Below are positions 53,962 through 63,847 of a stretch of DNA of 64,000 nucleotides, piece after piece. Every line of letters starts with the position of its first letter. Within the stretch, counting starts at the first letter, position 1. The stretch lies in the NCBI RefSeq assembly GCF_020536995.1, contig NC_068366.1, forward strand, positions 23,001,854 through 23,065,853, in the 5' to 3' direction. Origin of the DNA: Dreissena polymorpha. Its lineage: Eukaryota; Mollusca; Bivalvia; Myida; Dreissenidae. The position numbers were made by a program, and so were the translations under genes. The notes beneath the pieces were generated by a model. It worked only from the letters and a program-made list of their open reading frames with translations. It was not told the origin of the DNA and made no database searches.

Positions 53962-54915
53962 CTATCTGTCCATCCCGCGGACTATCTGTCCATCCCGCGA
54001 CTTGAGATCCTTAGGATGGGCGGCGCAGTTGTCCACAAGGAGCGCCTTCAGTGGGAGTTTCTTCTGACGAAGATACTTCCTAACTTCAGGCACAAACTTC
54101 TTGTGGAACCAGTCTTCAAATATTGCCCCCGTCATCCACGCGTTACTCGAGAAGTCGTAGTGGACTGGTAGCGTTTTTAGATTGACATGGTGGAAGCAAC
54201 GCGGTTTTTCGTACTTCCCGATGATCAGTGGCTGGAGCTTGTGGGTACCCGACGCATTGCAGCATAGCAGAGCGGTGAGTCTGTTCTTGCTTTGCTTGAA
54301 GCCGAGTGTTTTTTTATTGTCACTCGACTGTGCGAGGCTTTTGTCGGGTAGCATTTTGTAGTAGAGTCCCGTTTCGTCGCAGTTATATACCTGCGACGCA
54401 ATGTAACCTTGATCTTCAATCATTTTTCGGAGCTCTTCCGGGTACGCTTCAGCTGCTTCTGTGTCCGCAGAACGCTCCTCACCCCGGATGGTTACTTGCT
54501 TTATACCATGGCAGTGTTTGAAGTTGCGCAACCATCCGGTGCTGCCCTCGAACGAGTTGTTTTCAGGGTGTAACATTTTGTTGAATTTTAGGGCCTGGTG
54601 TTGTATATTGGGGCCAGATATGGGCATACCTTCGGTACGCGCCTGTGTGAACCAGGTTATTACTGCTTTATCGAGTTCAGTATCATTAGCACCCTTAAAC
54701 CGTTTGCGTTTCTGGTCTGGGGTGTCCATTTCCGATATTGCTGTTCGTAGCTTTTCTTCATCTTTTAGCCACCCTCTTAGCGTACCTTCGGGGACACCTA
54801 ATTCCTTTATTATCGATGTACGGGATTGACTAGCCTTTATCTTGTCTATAAACTCGATCTTCTCAACAATCGAGAACTGTTTACGTTTGCGTGTGACACT
54901 ATTGCTCGTAGCCAT
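53962..54915 (-). CDS. Tigger transposase, N-terminal and first catalytic part (317 codons)
   Basis: It starts MATSNSVTRKRKQFSIVEKI. Residues 10-55 are a pipsqueak-type helix-turn-helix (SIIKELGVPEGTLRGWLKDE). Residues 75-150 are a CENP-B-type DNA-binding segment (ISGPNIQHQALKFN, GSTGWLRNFKHCHGIK). Residues 174-310 are the DDE_1 core, with D180 in YNCDETGLYYK and D295 in LLVDNCAAHPKDLK. The transposase binds the inverted ends and moves the element by cut and paste at TA. The frame is lost after residue 310 because CGCGGGATGGACAGATAGTC is tandemly duplicated (about 53960-54000). The rest of the protein continues in 53252-53959. Relatives are about 500-600 residues, and the two parts together are that length. 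Confidence 0.9.
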   Translation of the reverse strand: MATSNSVTRKRKQFSIVEKIEFIDKIKASQSRTSIIKELGVPEGTLRGWLKDEEKLRTAISEMDTPDQKRKRFKGANDTELDKAVITWFTQARTEGMPISGPNIQHQALKFNKMLHPENNSFEGSTGWLRNFKHCHGIKQVTIRGEERSADTEAAEAYPEELRKMIEDQGYIASQVYNCDETGLYYKMLPDKSLAQSSDNKKTLGFKQSKNRLTALLCCNASGTHKLQPLIIGKYEKPRCFHHVNLKTLPVHYDFSSNAWMTGAIFEDWFHKKFVPEVRKYLRQKKLPLKALLVDNCAAHPKDLKSRDGQIVRGMDR

Positions 54916-56606
54916 ATTTGCGATTTATTTCGTGTACAGAGACAGAATGATCAGTTGCGAAATTTAACGCTTTATATACCAGTAAACTGCCATTATTACC
55001 TATGCAGTGACACGAATTGCTCATTTCTTAAGTGTTAAAAACAACCCCGTCCGAGTGCAAACAACGCTGTCACTTATCGATTTTTTTCACGCTTCATTGT
55101 GTGCCATAGTAAGCCGCGAAATATAGGGTGTTAATACTAGGTAGAACCGGTTTTTTGCTTAAGTTAGCGAATTCTCAGATTAAAACATGTCATTTTGTGA
55201 TCATGCTTGTTGGAATTTTGGGATCCATAGCCAAAGCGCGATATATTGGACAACGCGATATACCGGTCCGCGATATATCGGCGTTGCAGTGTACTTACCA
55301 ATCAATATAAATACAGTTTGCAACATTGTTTTTATTTTGATAATTTAATCCAAAGTTTTCATGTTAGCAGGACCTGGTGATTTTCTATACTGAACATGTA
55401 AACAAATGACCAAGGACCCTAAAAATCTCGCAAATCTGTGTGAATTGACAGTTTGACGTAATCAAAGAAAAGCCGCTTCCTGTCTAAAGGCATAACTTAC
55501 TCAAGAAAACACGTTAAACGAATGCATAAGGAATGGTTTTAATTGTCGGAACAAAGTCAATTCTCTGCTCGCTATTGCATTTATTTTCTCTTTGTAGGTA
55601 TGTTATTCCATTGATTGCTAAAAGAAGGTGGTAACTATTGAGTTGATAGTTGCATTTAATATTCACAGTTGTATTCTTGTTGCGTTGACATTCAAAACAA
55701 TGTTTACCAGTAATTATGGACCAAATACGCAGAGTGACATTCACACATGTTTATCCCTTTTGTCAAAACACCGCAGACAGCAGTCTACACAATAGGTCAG
55801 TAGACAAGCTTTGCTCTACTAAAATACCGTAACGATAAAGATTCAGCGTGTTCGATATGAAATTATTTTGGAGGAAATATCAACCTATTCGCGATATAAT
55901 TTTGTTAAAAATACCAAAGAAACATTTAACCGAAATCAACAAAATTCAATGTTCTCTGCGCTACAAAGTTTGCATAAAAAAATCAATACACGCACGCTTT
56001 GCAGGAGTATACCTTAACCTTGCACATTGCAGCATAATTTTCGCGCGCTTTTGTCAGGAAATATACATGATGACTGTATATTGGAAGCATTTGTAAACGT
56101 CGTGTTAACATTAAAAATCGTAGTGTGTTTCGGATTACTTATTATTATTCTCATTTGGAAATTTTACGGAACATTTATTCTTGTGTTATATGTGTTATGA
56201 TTTAAATATTAATTTGTCAAATATCTTATATTCATTCATATTGTAGACGTACCTGTGAATAAAAAAACATAATTTTTATACGTATCAATTTTCTATACAA
56301 TTATCTTTTTTATACATGTACTACAGTATTTAAACAATTCATTATAACAATATTTTTATTTTTTGGCATGCCCAGTAGCACACTGCTAATGCGGCGTTGC
56401 GCGGCGGTCACTGATAAGAACGGAAATTGTCTGCATTTACAGACTAGGCTAAAGGAATACACGCCACGGGAATTACCGAACGCGGCGTAACGCCGAGCGT
56501 TTTATCGAGTTCACCTCGCTCTCCAAACGCCGTGTGAACACTCGCTAGCAGAAAAAAAACGCGGAGGGAGCGTGTTTTTTGGGGAAAACGCGTGGAGTGT
56601 ACTGAC

Positions 56607-56697
56607 TATGCCCATGCGGTGTATGAGCACAGGGGGTATGCCCATGCGGTGCATGAGCAAAGAGGGTTTGCCCAAACGGTGCATGAGCAAAGGTCCA
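56607..56697. repeat. 30-bp minisatellite, right part of the interrupted array
   Basis: Three units (TATGCCCATGCGGTGTATGA, then GCACAGGGGG, and two more) continue the array of 51941-52200 on the far side of the insertion. Confidence 0.9.
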
Positions 56698-56699
56698 TC

Positions 56700-57754
56700 T
56701 ATTTTTAAAAGAGAACTCTGTAATCTATGGCTTTAATCTTTGTTTTTATGACCACTGACATTTGCATGGTCAAAACAAAGCAAATGAAGCTGAAACAGTC
56801 CATTCTAGAATTCATGTCGTTTTCCAACTTTACATAATAGACTGTTATAAGCTCTTTAAGAATAGCTATTAATTTAATTAAGTATTTTTTTTAATTAAAT
56901 ATCATAAGGGGAAAACAAACAAATATTGACAAACAATTTTTTAGTGTTCTTGTTGTGTTAATGATGTATTAAATGGAGTTCAAATAATATATTTTGTTTA
57001 GCTTTCAATATTTTGCACTTGACAACCTCAGTTCAATGCTATTTTATTAAACTGTACAGCGTGACAAACATAATAAAGCAGAATACGCATTTGAATCTGA
57101 TTAAACACAGATCCACTAACATATAAATAAAATCATGTTTGTCTCTTTCCATTTTCGAACAATACTCATCTTATTATAATAAATGCTTTAACTTTGTGAG
57201 TAGACAATTTTCCAACACTCGTTTCCATGACGCACATTCACTTTGCAGATTTCTGATAAATATTTTTTTTAAATCTCAAACGTAGTATTTTGCGTTAATT
57301 GACACACGCATTACATTTTTCCCCAATTACCATATGATATCCGTTAATCGCAATTTCTTGTCTGCTTGCCGCCATCTTGGACGTGTGTTAAAACAGGCGT
57401 GCTCAATCCTGATACATCGACTATTGTCGGTATTCTCCGCAATAGACAGAGAGATGTGTATACTGGATAACAACGTAAAATCGTATATATTCGGCTAAAT
57501 TTGCGAACCAATACGCAAGTCAGTTGTCGTTCGTTGACGACTCAACAAGCTCGATCAGCACTCGTTCCCCAGGAGGCTTGAATTTCAACGTTTTTTACTA
57601 CGCAAGCGCCAAAATGATTATGATTGATACATTACCCGTTAAGACCGAAAATAAGCGAAAGTACGATTAAAAACTGAAATTTGACCATTTTGATCGATGG
57701 ATCCGTAGTTTTTCAGTACAATCTGTAGTGCGTAGTTTAGCCAAATAATCCGTA
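56700..57754. other. Non-coding stretch before the second Helitron copy
   Basis: AT-rich DNA. From about 57360 the composition is more balanced (GCCGCCATCTTGGACGTGTG), as in promoter-proximal or repeat DNA, but no open frame or known motif supports a gene. Confidence 0.4.
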
Positions 57755-60025
57755 GTATTGGGAAGGAAGTTTTCCTTGGCGCGAAGACAAAATGCCAATG
57801 TCAATTATGCTGCTCCAGACTGGTGCTCCACCATACAACCTTCACCCGGCATTTCACAACCTCTCACTGTGTCCAGGTACAGAGAGCCTCTCCATCCAGA
57901 GTGACTAAGAATTTTTGAAAGGTCTGCGAAGAAATGTTCTTCAGTATCCAAGCATCATATCGTTTATGTGCGCATTGATGGCAGAGCTGGACACAACGTT
58001 TTTATCTAGAATTAGATATGATAGTGATGCCTATTTTACATGGTTTGAATGGGGTGCAAATGCCAATCCACACGCTCATAGGTTGTATTTTAGTTGTGAA
58101 TTCAGTCAGCACATGGACAGCTTGAAACAAAACATACAAAACTGCCTTCAGAGTGCCAAAGACGAATGTTTAAATACTGGCCAGGACCTCAATAATCCTC
58201 TTGTACAAGACACTATCCATACTAAGGTACTCGACTGTTGGGATCATGCCATCTAAGGCTTCCTGAAAAGTCCCAAACAGTGTCTGTCAACTGGACAGGC
58301 TGATGGAAAAGTAAGCCTGTCCGGACAAAAATTCACCTGACCGAACAGCGTGAGTTTATAACTGAAGAATTTAGTAAAGTTTAACTCATATTTGTTGCAA
58401 TGTGCAGCCTGTGTATAAGTATTAAACAACTATAAGTAATTGATTTTGGAACATATAACATCAAATCATTATGTGTTCTTATGCAAATGTAAATCACTGT
58501 AACTTTAAAATATGTGATTCATTCAATATAATATGTAATTATGAAGTCAACTTGTACAAAATATACTCTTGTATATTCTCCGTACAATATCAATCTTTTA
58601 CAAAACTATCTGTTTTATATTATCAAAAATAAAATGATAATGCGATATTACACTGATATAAGCACATTTCCGTGTTATTTCATGCGTTCCAACGATACAT
58701 AAAGCAAAACATTGCTTATATATGATGATGACAACTTCAAATTTGACAATTTCGATCATTTGTATAAGCATTTTTTCATGTGTAGTTTTTTGTTACAACC
58801 TTTGTAATTGGATAGATGGTAATATGTCGGAATTATGAAATTGAGGTTTTTGAAAAACAACAACAAACGGAGAGTACTCTTAGGAACAAGCAACACCTTA
58901 GTGTTCTTAATGACAAAAAGGCTCGAAATTCACGAAAAGAGTGATTCCAATTGGATGTAATCGTTCTTTTGGCAAGTATAAGACTTTTCGGTATTTAGTT
59001 GGTTGGCCTGTCATAAGGACCGGCAATATTAGAAACTTCGCCGGACCGTAAAAAAATTTGCCGGACTAGACCAGAGGTCCGGCCTTTTCAAGAAGCCTGC
59101 ATGATGCTAGGAAGGAATACATTGAATATATGCGACCATTCTACACCAACTGGAATGCAGGTTTATTAGCAGACGGGAAAAGAATACAGTTGATTTCATC
59201 TATGAAAGGACTTCAGCCATCATCATACTGAACATGGCAAGTGTGATAAGACAGTGCTATCACAACAGGTGACTTTTCATAATTGGACACAATATATGTT
59301 ACTGTTGTCAATGGAACATGTCGCCACTTAGGTCATAAAGGAATTAACGATCAGCCTTCCAAGATGGGTAAATGTGCACTGGTTAAGAAAAAGCAATCAA
59401 CATGCAAGGACACAAGAAATAAAACAGTCCACAGAGCTTATTACCTGTAAAAGGCGAAAACTCCACCCAATGAATAAAGTTCCCACTATTGAACCTTACA
59501 AGCACAATAAGAAAATTTTTCAACTTCAGTTTGAATGTAATGACAAACAGTTTAAATAATGGTCATGATCCTCTTAGAAATGCTGATGACAAAGCTGTTG
59601 TGCCAGAGTTTCTCAGAAAGCCTCCAGTAATAGAGGTCAGTTGTTGCCAAAATAAAGACAATGGGATGCAGGACTTAAATCTTGAGTTCTTTTCAGATAC
59701 TGGTGACTCTGCTACAGAGTATGTAACTAAATATGCCTTTAAAGATGCAATTCCCACTAAAACATCTAATGAAGTGCTCATCACTGCAATGGAGTAGTTG
59801 CAAGATGGTGAACCAATAAATCAAGGTGCTGTTCAGAAAATGTACAATAGCCATGCCATTGCTGGAACAAAATCTATCTTTCAGGCAACTCACCTCAATC
59901 AAAATATATCACATGTTCTATCAAATGTGATCATCAAGAATAGCAGTGTATCTGGTCTATCTCTGCTGAGAACTGACTATGATAATAATGATAGTGAAGA
60001 TTACATTCTCCCACATCTCAATTAA
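57755..60025 (+). pseudogene. Helitron Rep protein relic, copy B, interrupted by a MITE
   Basis: 57755-58249 is nearly identical to copy A (28274-28763): TTFLSRIRYDSDAYFTWFEW and GANANPHAHRLYFSCEF, with the HUH motif kept. After an 850-bp insertion it resumes at 59100 with KEYIEYMRPFYTNWNAGLLA and DGKRIQLISS, then decays. Towards the end it has SATEYVTKYAFKDAIPTKTS and QKMYNSHAIAGTKSIFQATH, the EYVTKY region typical of the Helitron segment between Rep and helicase. Multiple stops and frame changes. No helicase motifs (GKT-type Walker A) are seen. Confidence 0.75.
58250..59099. mobile_element. hAT-like MITE inserted in Helitron copy B
   Basis: Comparison with copy A shows exactly where the host sequence breaks: GATCATGC at 58242-58249 and CATGATGC at 59100-59107 are an 8-bp target duplication with mismatches. 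The ends are inverted: AGGCTTCCTGAAAAG near 58256 and, in complement, AGGCTTCTTGAAAAG at the right. The interior is non-coding, with GTCCGG-type motifs near both ends. Confidence 0.8.
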
Positions 60026-60102
60026 CAATTTGATTTGTTGCCATGGCACAACAGCTGTTTTTGTTGAATGTGGGAACGAGTCACCGAAACTGAAAGCAGT
60101 GA

Positions 60103-60556
60103 TACATTTCCGGACATGAACATGGCATAGGGACGGACATAACTAGACATGAACAGTACATTGGGACAGACATTACCGGACAAGAACAGGACATAGAGAC
60201 AGATGTTATGGAACATGAACAGAACATATGGACAGACATTTCTGGCATGAACATGGCATTGGGACAGAATTAACTGGACATCAACAGGACATTGGAACAG
60301 ATATTACCGGACAAGAACAGGACATATGGACAGACATTAAGGGACATGAAGAGGAAATAGGGACAGATATTTCCAGACATGAACATGGCATAGGGACAGA
60401 CATAACTGGACATGAACAGGACATTGGGACAGACATTAACGGACAAGAACAGGACATAGGAACAGACATTCCCCGACATGAACAGGACATAGGGACATAT
60501 ACTACACTACATGAACACGACCTAGGGACAGACATAATGGGACATGAACAGGACAC
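60103..60556 (+). repeat. 33-bp coding minisatellite (GHEQDIGTDI repeats)
   Basis: About 14 units of GGACATGAACAGGACATAGG followed by GACAGACATTACC, 33 bp each. The plus-strand frame encodes 11-residue repeats such as TGHEQDIGTDI. Early units (60103-60227) contain frame breaks and later ones are open. Confidence 0.85.
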
Positions 60557-60647
60557 AAACAGATTAGAAGATTTTTTAAATGCATCCTCACAGGTGATGA
60601 AGCCTGATATGATTGAAGGAGAAGCGAAAATCACGAAAAGGTACTAG
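60228..60647 (+). CDS. Repeat protein, N-terminal part of a transposase-like gene
   Basis: 139 codons: about nine imperfect 11-residue repeats (HEHGIGTDITGHEQDIGTDI pattern, highly charged, His/Glu/Asp-rich), then NRLEDFLNASSQVMKPDMIE and GEAKITKRY. The frame ends 10 bases before another frame (60613-60804) carries on with KGTRNESDWIRNVAKRRRND. A one-step frame change near 60640 therefore probably divides one gene. The start codon is set by the repeat and is not reliable. The repeats could be an expanded linker. No function is known to me. Confidence 0.5.
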   Translation: MDRHFWHEHGIGTELTGHQQDIGTDITGQEQDIWTDIKGHEEEIGTDISRHEHGIGTDITGHEQDIGTDINGQEQDIGTDIPRHEQDIGTYTTLHEHDLGTDIMGHEQDTNRLEDFLNASSQVMKPDMIEGEAKITKRY

Positions 60648-61370
60648 AAATGAAAGCGACTGGATAAGAAATGTAGCCAAGAGAAGAAGAAATGATGGAA
60701 AAAGTAATGTAACACCTTCAGGAGTCATTAAATCAGGAAAAGTCCTGCATGAAGGTTGTGACTTAATGTGTAAAAGAAAATGTCATATAAACATACAAAC
60801 ATAAACAGGGAAGAAAGAGAGATGATTTTTCACAATTTTTGGAGTGGACATATAGCAAAGAAAGAAAAGAAATTTTATCACAACTGATTAAAGTTACGTC
60901 TCAAATGCGTAACAAAACAAGCCAAGTCAACGGTCACAAACAAATCACTATGTTTTTTCAGTCAAGAATATTCAATTTAAAGTTTGTAATACATTCTTCA
61001 TTGACACTCGTGCATTGTCCGAGGCGCAAATTCTAACAGCTCTAAAAAGTCGCTTAGCTACTGCCATAACAAGTCCGGATAATAGAGGCAGACATGCCAT
61101 GAGAGGAAATGCCATTCCAAGGATAGTTATTGAAGACATTAAAGGTCACATTGAAAGCTTTCTGCGTGTGGAATCCCATTATTGTAGAGCTTTGACAGGT
61201 AAAGATTACTTTGAAGGCAGCCTAAATCGTGCACAAAATGTACGACATCTATGTTGAGAAGTGTAATAGTAACAATGTTGTTCCTGCCATATTATCAGCT
61301 TACAGAAATATATTTAACACAGACTCACAGAGTACAACATATCCTTTAATAAACCGAAAAAAGATTCATT
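60613..61370 (+). pseudogene. Decayed transposase-like protein family of invertebrates
   Basis: Pieces in order: KGTRNESDWIRNVAKRRRND and GCDLMCKRKCHINI (basic, with a C-x3-C-x3-C-like knuckle). Then EAQILTALKSRLATAITSPD, NRGRHAMRGNAIPRI, DIKGHIESFLRVESHYCRAL and TGKDYFEGSLN. I recall this combination (RN..WKRN.AK.RRN, Cys knuckle, VESHYCRA..KDYL.) as a widespread multi-copy protein in insects, cnidarians and molluscs with the behaviour of a transposase. I cannot name the superfamily with certainty. Two or more frame changes and stops break it. Confidence 0.5.
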
Positions 61371-61489
61371 GAAATGTTTGAATGTGTCAATTATGTAGAT
61401 ATGTAACTACAATAAATAAACTGTGAATATAAATTGTTAATTTGTAATCTTTTTCTATTTTCAGATTTGAAGGTTGTATACAAACTTAA

Positions 61490-61685
61490 AAGTACTATTC
61501 TATGGAAAAGTGCAATCTTGCGTAAGCTTGCGGCAAGCTTGCAAATAAGAATCATCAACCAGCTTGCGCAAACTCACGCAAGCTTGCTGCGAGGTTCAAA
61601 TTCTAAGCTTGCGCAAGTTTCGTGAAATGCAAGCTTACACAAGCTTGCAAATAAGAATCATCTGTCAGCTTAAAAACTGCTTAAA
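61490..61685. repeat. AAGCTTGC-rich palindromic patch
   Basis: AAGCTTGC or its near variants occur about eight times, in both orientations. CAAGCTTGCAAATAAGAATC occurs twice, near 61534 and 61639. Likely a short foldback repeat. Confidence 0.65.
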
Positions 61686-61899
61686 TGCGACATATAAATT
61701 TTTTTGGTAAGGGAAATAAAATGAATGCATGTGGGATTGGGGTGCAGACTGTTCAACAGGTCAACACAAGTGGCGCAACATAGTAAATATATAATTATTA
61801 GGTCTTTTATTAGAAATTAACGTAAAATAGACACCATTGCCATTAAACAAGAGAAAATTATTTTACGTACCACACTATTGACACTTGCACGGAGGGATA

Positions 61900-63310
61900 T
61901 TGCACCCATTGGTGAGTTCGAACCTTTGACTGCCAAAGTAACAAGAAACCGTCGGAGACGGGTGATGCTCCCCAAAGGTTTTTTTTGTCACAATATTGCA
62001 CTATATATTCAGATAAAAAAAAAACGTCTTGAGGGGCATAACTTTGGACAAAATAATACGATGGATGGTTTAGCAACTTAAAAATTTCAAAGGGCCATAA
62101 CTCTCTAATTAAATCATCTAACCAGAACCCACTAATAACATGCGCATCTCCTCAAGGTAGTTAAGCTTACCATAAAGCTTCATTGAAATCCAGTCAGTAG
62201 TTGGGGAGAAATAGCCCGAAGAAGAATTGCACTATATGTATAGTTTATAGAAAATTTCAAAGGGCCATTACTCTGTGAAAAATCATCCGACCATAACCGG
62301 CTGATAATATGCACAACTCCTGTTGGTAGTGAAGCTTCCCATAAAGTTTTATTGAATTCCCGTGATAAGTTGCTGAGAAATAGCTCGGACAAGAAATTGC
62401 ACTATATGTACAATGGAAAATTTCAAAGGGCCATAACTCTGTGAAAAATCATCTGACCATAACCTGCTGATAATATGCACATCTTCTGTTGGTAGTGAAG
62501 CTTCCCATAAAGTTTCATTGAATTACCATTATAAGTTGCTGAGAAATAGCTTGGACAAGAATTGCACTATATGTACAATGGAAAATTTCAAAGGGCCATA
62601 ACTCTGTGAAAAATCATCTGACCATAACCGGCTGATAATATGCACATCTCCTCTTAGTAGTGAAGCTTCCCATAAAGTTTCATTGAATTCCCATCATTAG
62701 TTGCTGAGAAATAGCCCGGACAAGAATTGCATTATATGTACAGTTAATGGAAAATTTCAATGGGCCGTAACTCTGTGAAAAATCATCCGACCAGAACTGG
62801 CTGATAATATGCACATCTCCTCTTGGTAGTGAAGCTTCCCAGAAAGTTTTATTGAATTCCGGTCATTAGTTGCTGAGAAATAGCCCGGACAAGAATTGCA
62901 CTATATGTACAGTTAATGGAAAATTTCAAAGGGCCATAACTCTGTGAAAAATCATCTGACCAGAACCTGCTGATAATATGCACATCTCCTCTTGGAAGTG
63001 AAGCTTCCCATAAAGTTTCATTGAATTCCGGTCATTAGTTGCTGAGAAATAGCCTGGACAAGAATTGCACTTTATGTACAGTTAATGGAAAATTTCAAAG
63101 GGCCATAACTCTGAAAAATCATCCGCCCAGAACCGGCTGATTATATGCACATCTCCTCTTGGTAGTGAAGCTTTCCATAAAGTTTAATTGAATTCCGGTC
63201 ATTAATTGCTGAGAAACAGAACGGACAAAAATTGTGCATGGCCGGACACATGCACGGACAGACGAAGCGGCGACTATATGCTCCCCCCAAAAATGTTGGG
63301 GGAGCATAAA
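61900..63310. repeat. Bivalve tandem element, seven units of about 165-170 bp
   Basis: AAAATTTCAAAGGGCCATAA marks units at 62081, 62251, 62417, 62582, 62751, 62920 and 63089. Each also has GCTGATAATATGCACATC, GTAGTGAAGCTTCCCATAAA and TTGCTGAGAAATAGC. The right end is GGCCGGACACATGCACGGAC then TGTTGGGGGAGCATAA. This is a well-known bivalve repeat type with VNTR-like internal amplification. Open frames inside are not genes. Confidence 0.9.
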
Positions 63311-63404
63311 AAACTGGCCATAATTTTTGTGTGGAGGAGTAGTACACTGTAAGGACTGATAAGTGTGGTAGATATAGCAACACCAACAAAATGCCACAAA
63401 ACCA

Positions 63405-63684
63405 CTCAAAATATTGCTATGACCTATGTAAAAGCATATTGTTACTTTGTTGTTACAATGTACATTAGGTACGAATGTCAATGTCATGATAAATCATTGT
63501 TTATTTTTTAATTATTAAATGCCATATTATCATAATCAATATATAAATATATTGATAAGTTCTATGCATATTATTAATAAATTCATCATATTATAATGAT
63601 TACCTTTGTCATAAATCACATTTTAACTCTCAAGGATTTTGCGGTATTTTCTCTTTTCCGCCATCTTGAGTGTTTATTATTATA
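63405..63684 (+). repeat. Dispersed repeat, copy 2 (first copy at 32790-33072)
   Basis: Same order of blocks as copy 1. This copy has no insertion at its right end and runs straight into the CRE/TATA region, so it shows the state before the 33-38 kb segment was added next to copy 1, at least on the left side. Confidence 0.8.
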
Positions 63685-63800
63685 TGATGTCATTCATTGA
63701 GATTGTGCTTAGTCTTATGATGTCATTCATAGAATAGTGCTTATGACGTCATCTTACTACGAGTATAAATAGGGCCAAACTGTCGTTGGCTTCAGTACCT
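63685..63800 (+). promoter_or_regulatory. Candidate promoter: three CRE-like sites and a TATA box
   Basis: TGATGTCATTCAT at 63685-63697 and again at 63718-63730, and the full CRE palindrome TGACGTCA at 63744-63751, precede TATAAATA at 63764-63771. CRE sites bind bZIP factors of the CREB/ATF group. Transcription would be expected to begin about 30 bases after the TATA box, near 63795. The arrangement could equally be the promoter of a mobile element copy. Confidence 0.45.
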
Positions 63801-63847
63801 TTTGGGCACTCATAGAGAATGGTTTGATCTGGACAATGGATTTTCAG
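63795..63847 (+). CDS. Candidate first exon (5' leader plus four codons)
   Basis: Downstream of the promoter the leader has a two-codon upstream ATG (63819) and then ATG at 63836-63838, reading MDFQ, with a CAG/GTAGAT donor at 63848. If real, it is a very short first coding exon in phase 0, with the rest beyond the window. Confidence 0.25.

Larger units (their letters stand above)
52608..55291 (-). mobile_element. Tigger (pogo-type) autonomous DNA transposon, nearly intact
   Basis: Inverted ends CACTGCAACGCCGATATATT on the left and CACTGCAACGCCGATATATC (reverse complement) on the right match over 24 bp with one difference. Both are flanked by TA (52606-52607 and 55292-55293), the target duplication typical of this superfamily. 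Subterminal GCGATATATC motifs occur on both sides. The 2,684-bp element encodes one transposase on the minus strand, whose only visible damage is a 20-bp tandem duplication. Insertion into the outer element is clean, so this is the youngest layer of the nest. Confidence 0.9.
52203..56604. mobile_element. TA-flanked non-autonomous DNA transposon (outer element)
   Basis: Ends are CAGTACACTCCACGCGTTTT with CCCCAA on the left and its reverse complement on the right, ending at 56604. This is a 26-bp inverted repeat with essentially no mismatch. A TA precedes the left end and a TA follows two bases after the right end, so a Tc1/mariner-pogo type is likely. Both flanks are the same minisatellite, which proves the insertion. 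About 1.7 kb belongs to this element (52203-52607 and 55292-56604): GC-rich near the ends, AT-rich inside, with no open frame. The remainder is the nested Tigger. Confidence 0.85.

Noticed and set aside
53406-54829. Plus-strand open frames antisense to the Tigger transposase
   Set aside because: They mirror the codon structure of the real minus-strand gene and show low-complexity Ser-rich sequence opposite the acidic tail.
60270-60634. Minus-strand open frames with CSCPVMSVPMS-like repeats
   Set aside because: Shadow of the plus-strand 33-bp coding repeat; cysteine-rich appearance is an antisense artefact.
61858-63487. Open frames within the seven-unit repeat
   Set aside because: They are fragments of a bivalve dispersed repeat and change with each unit.
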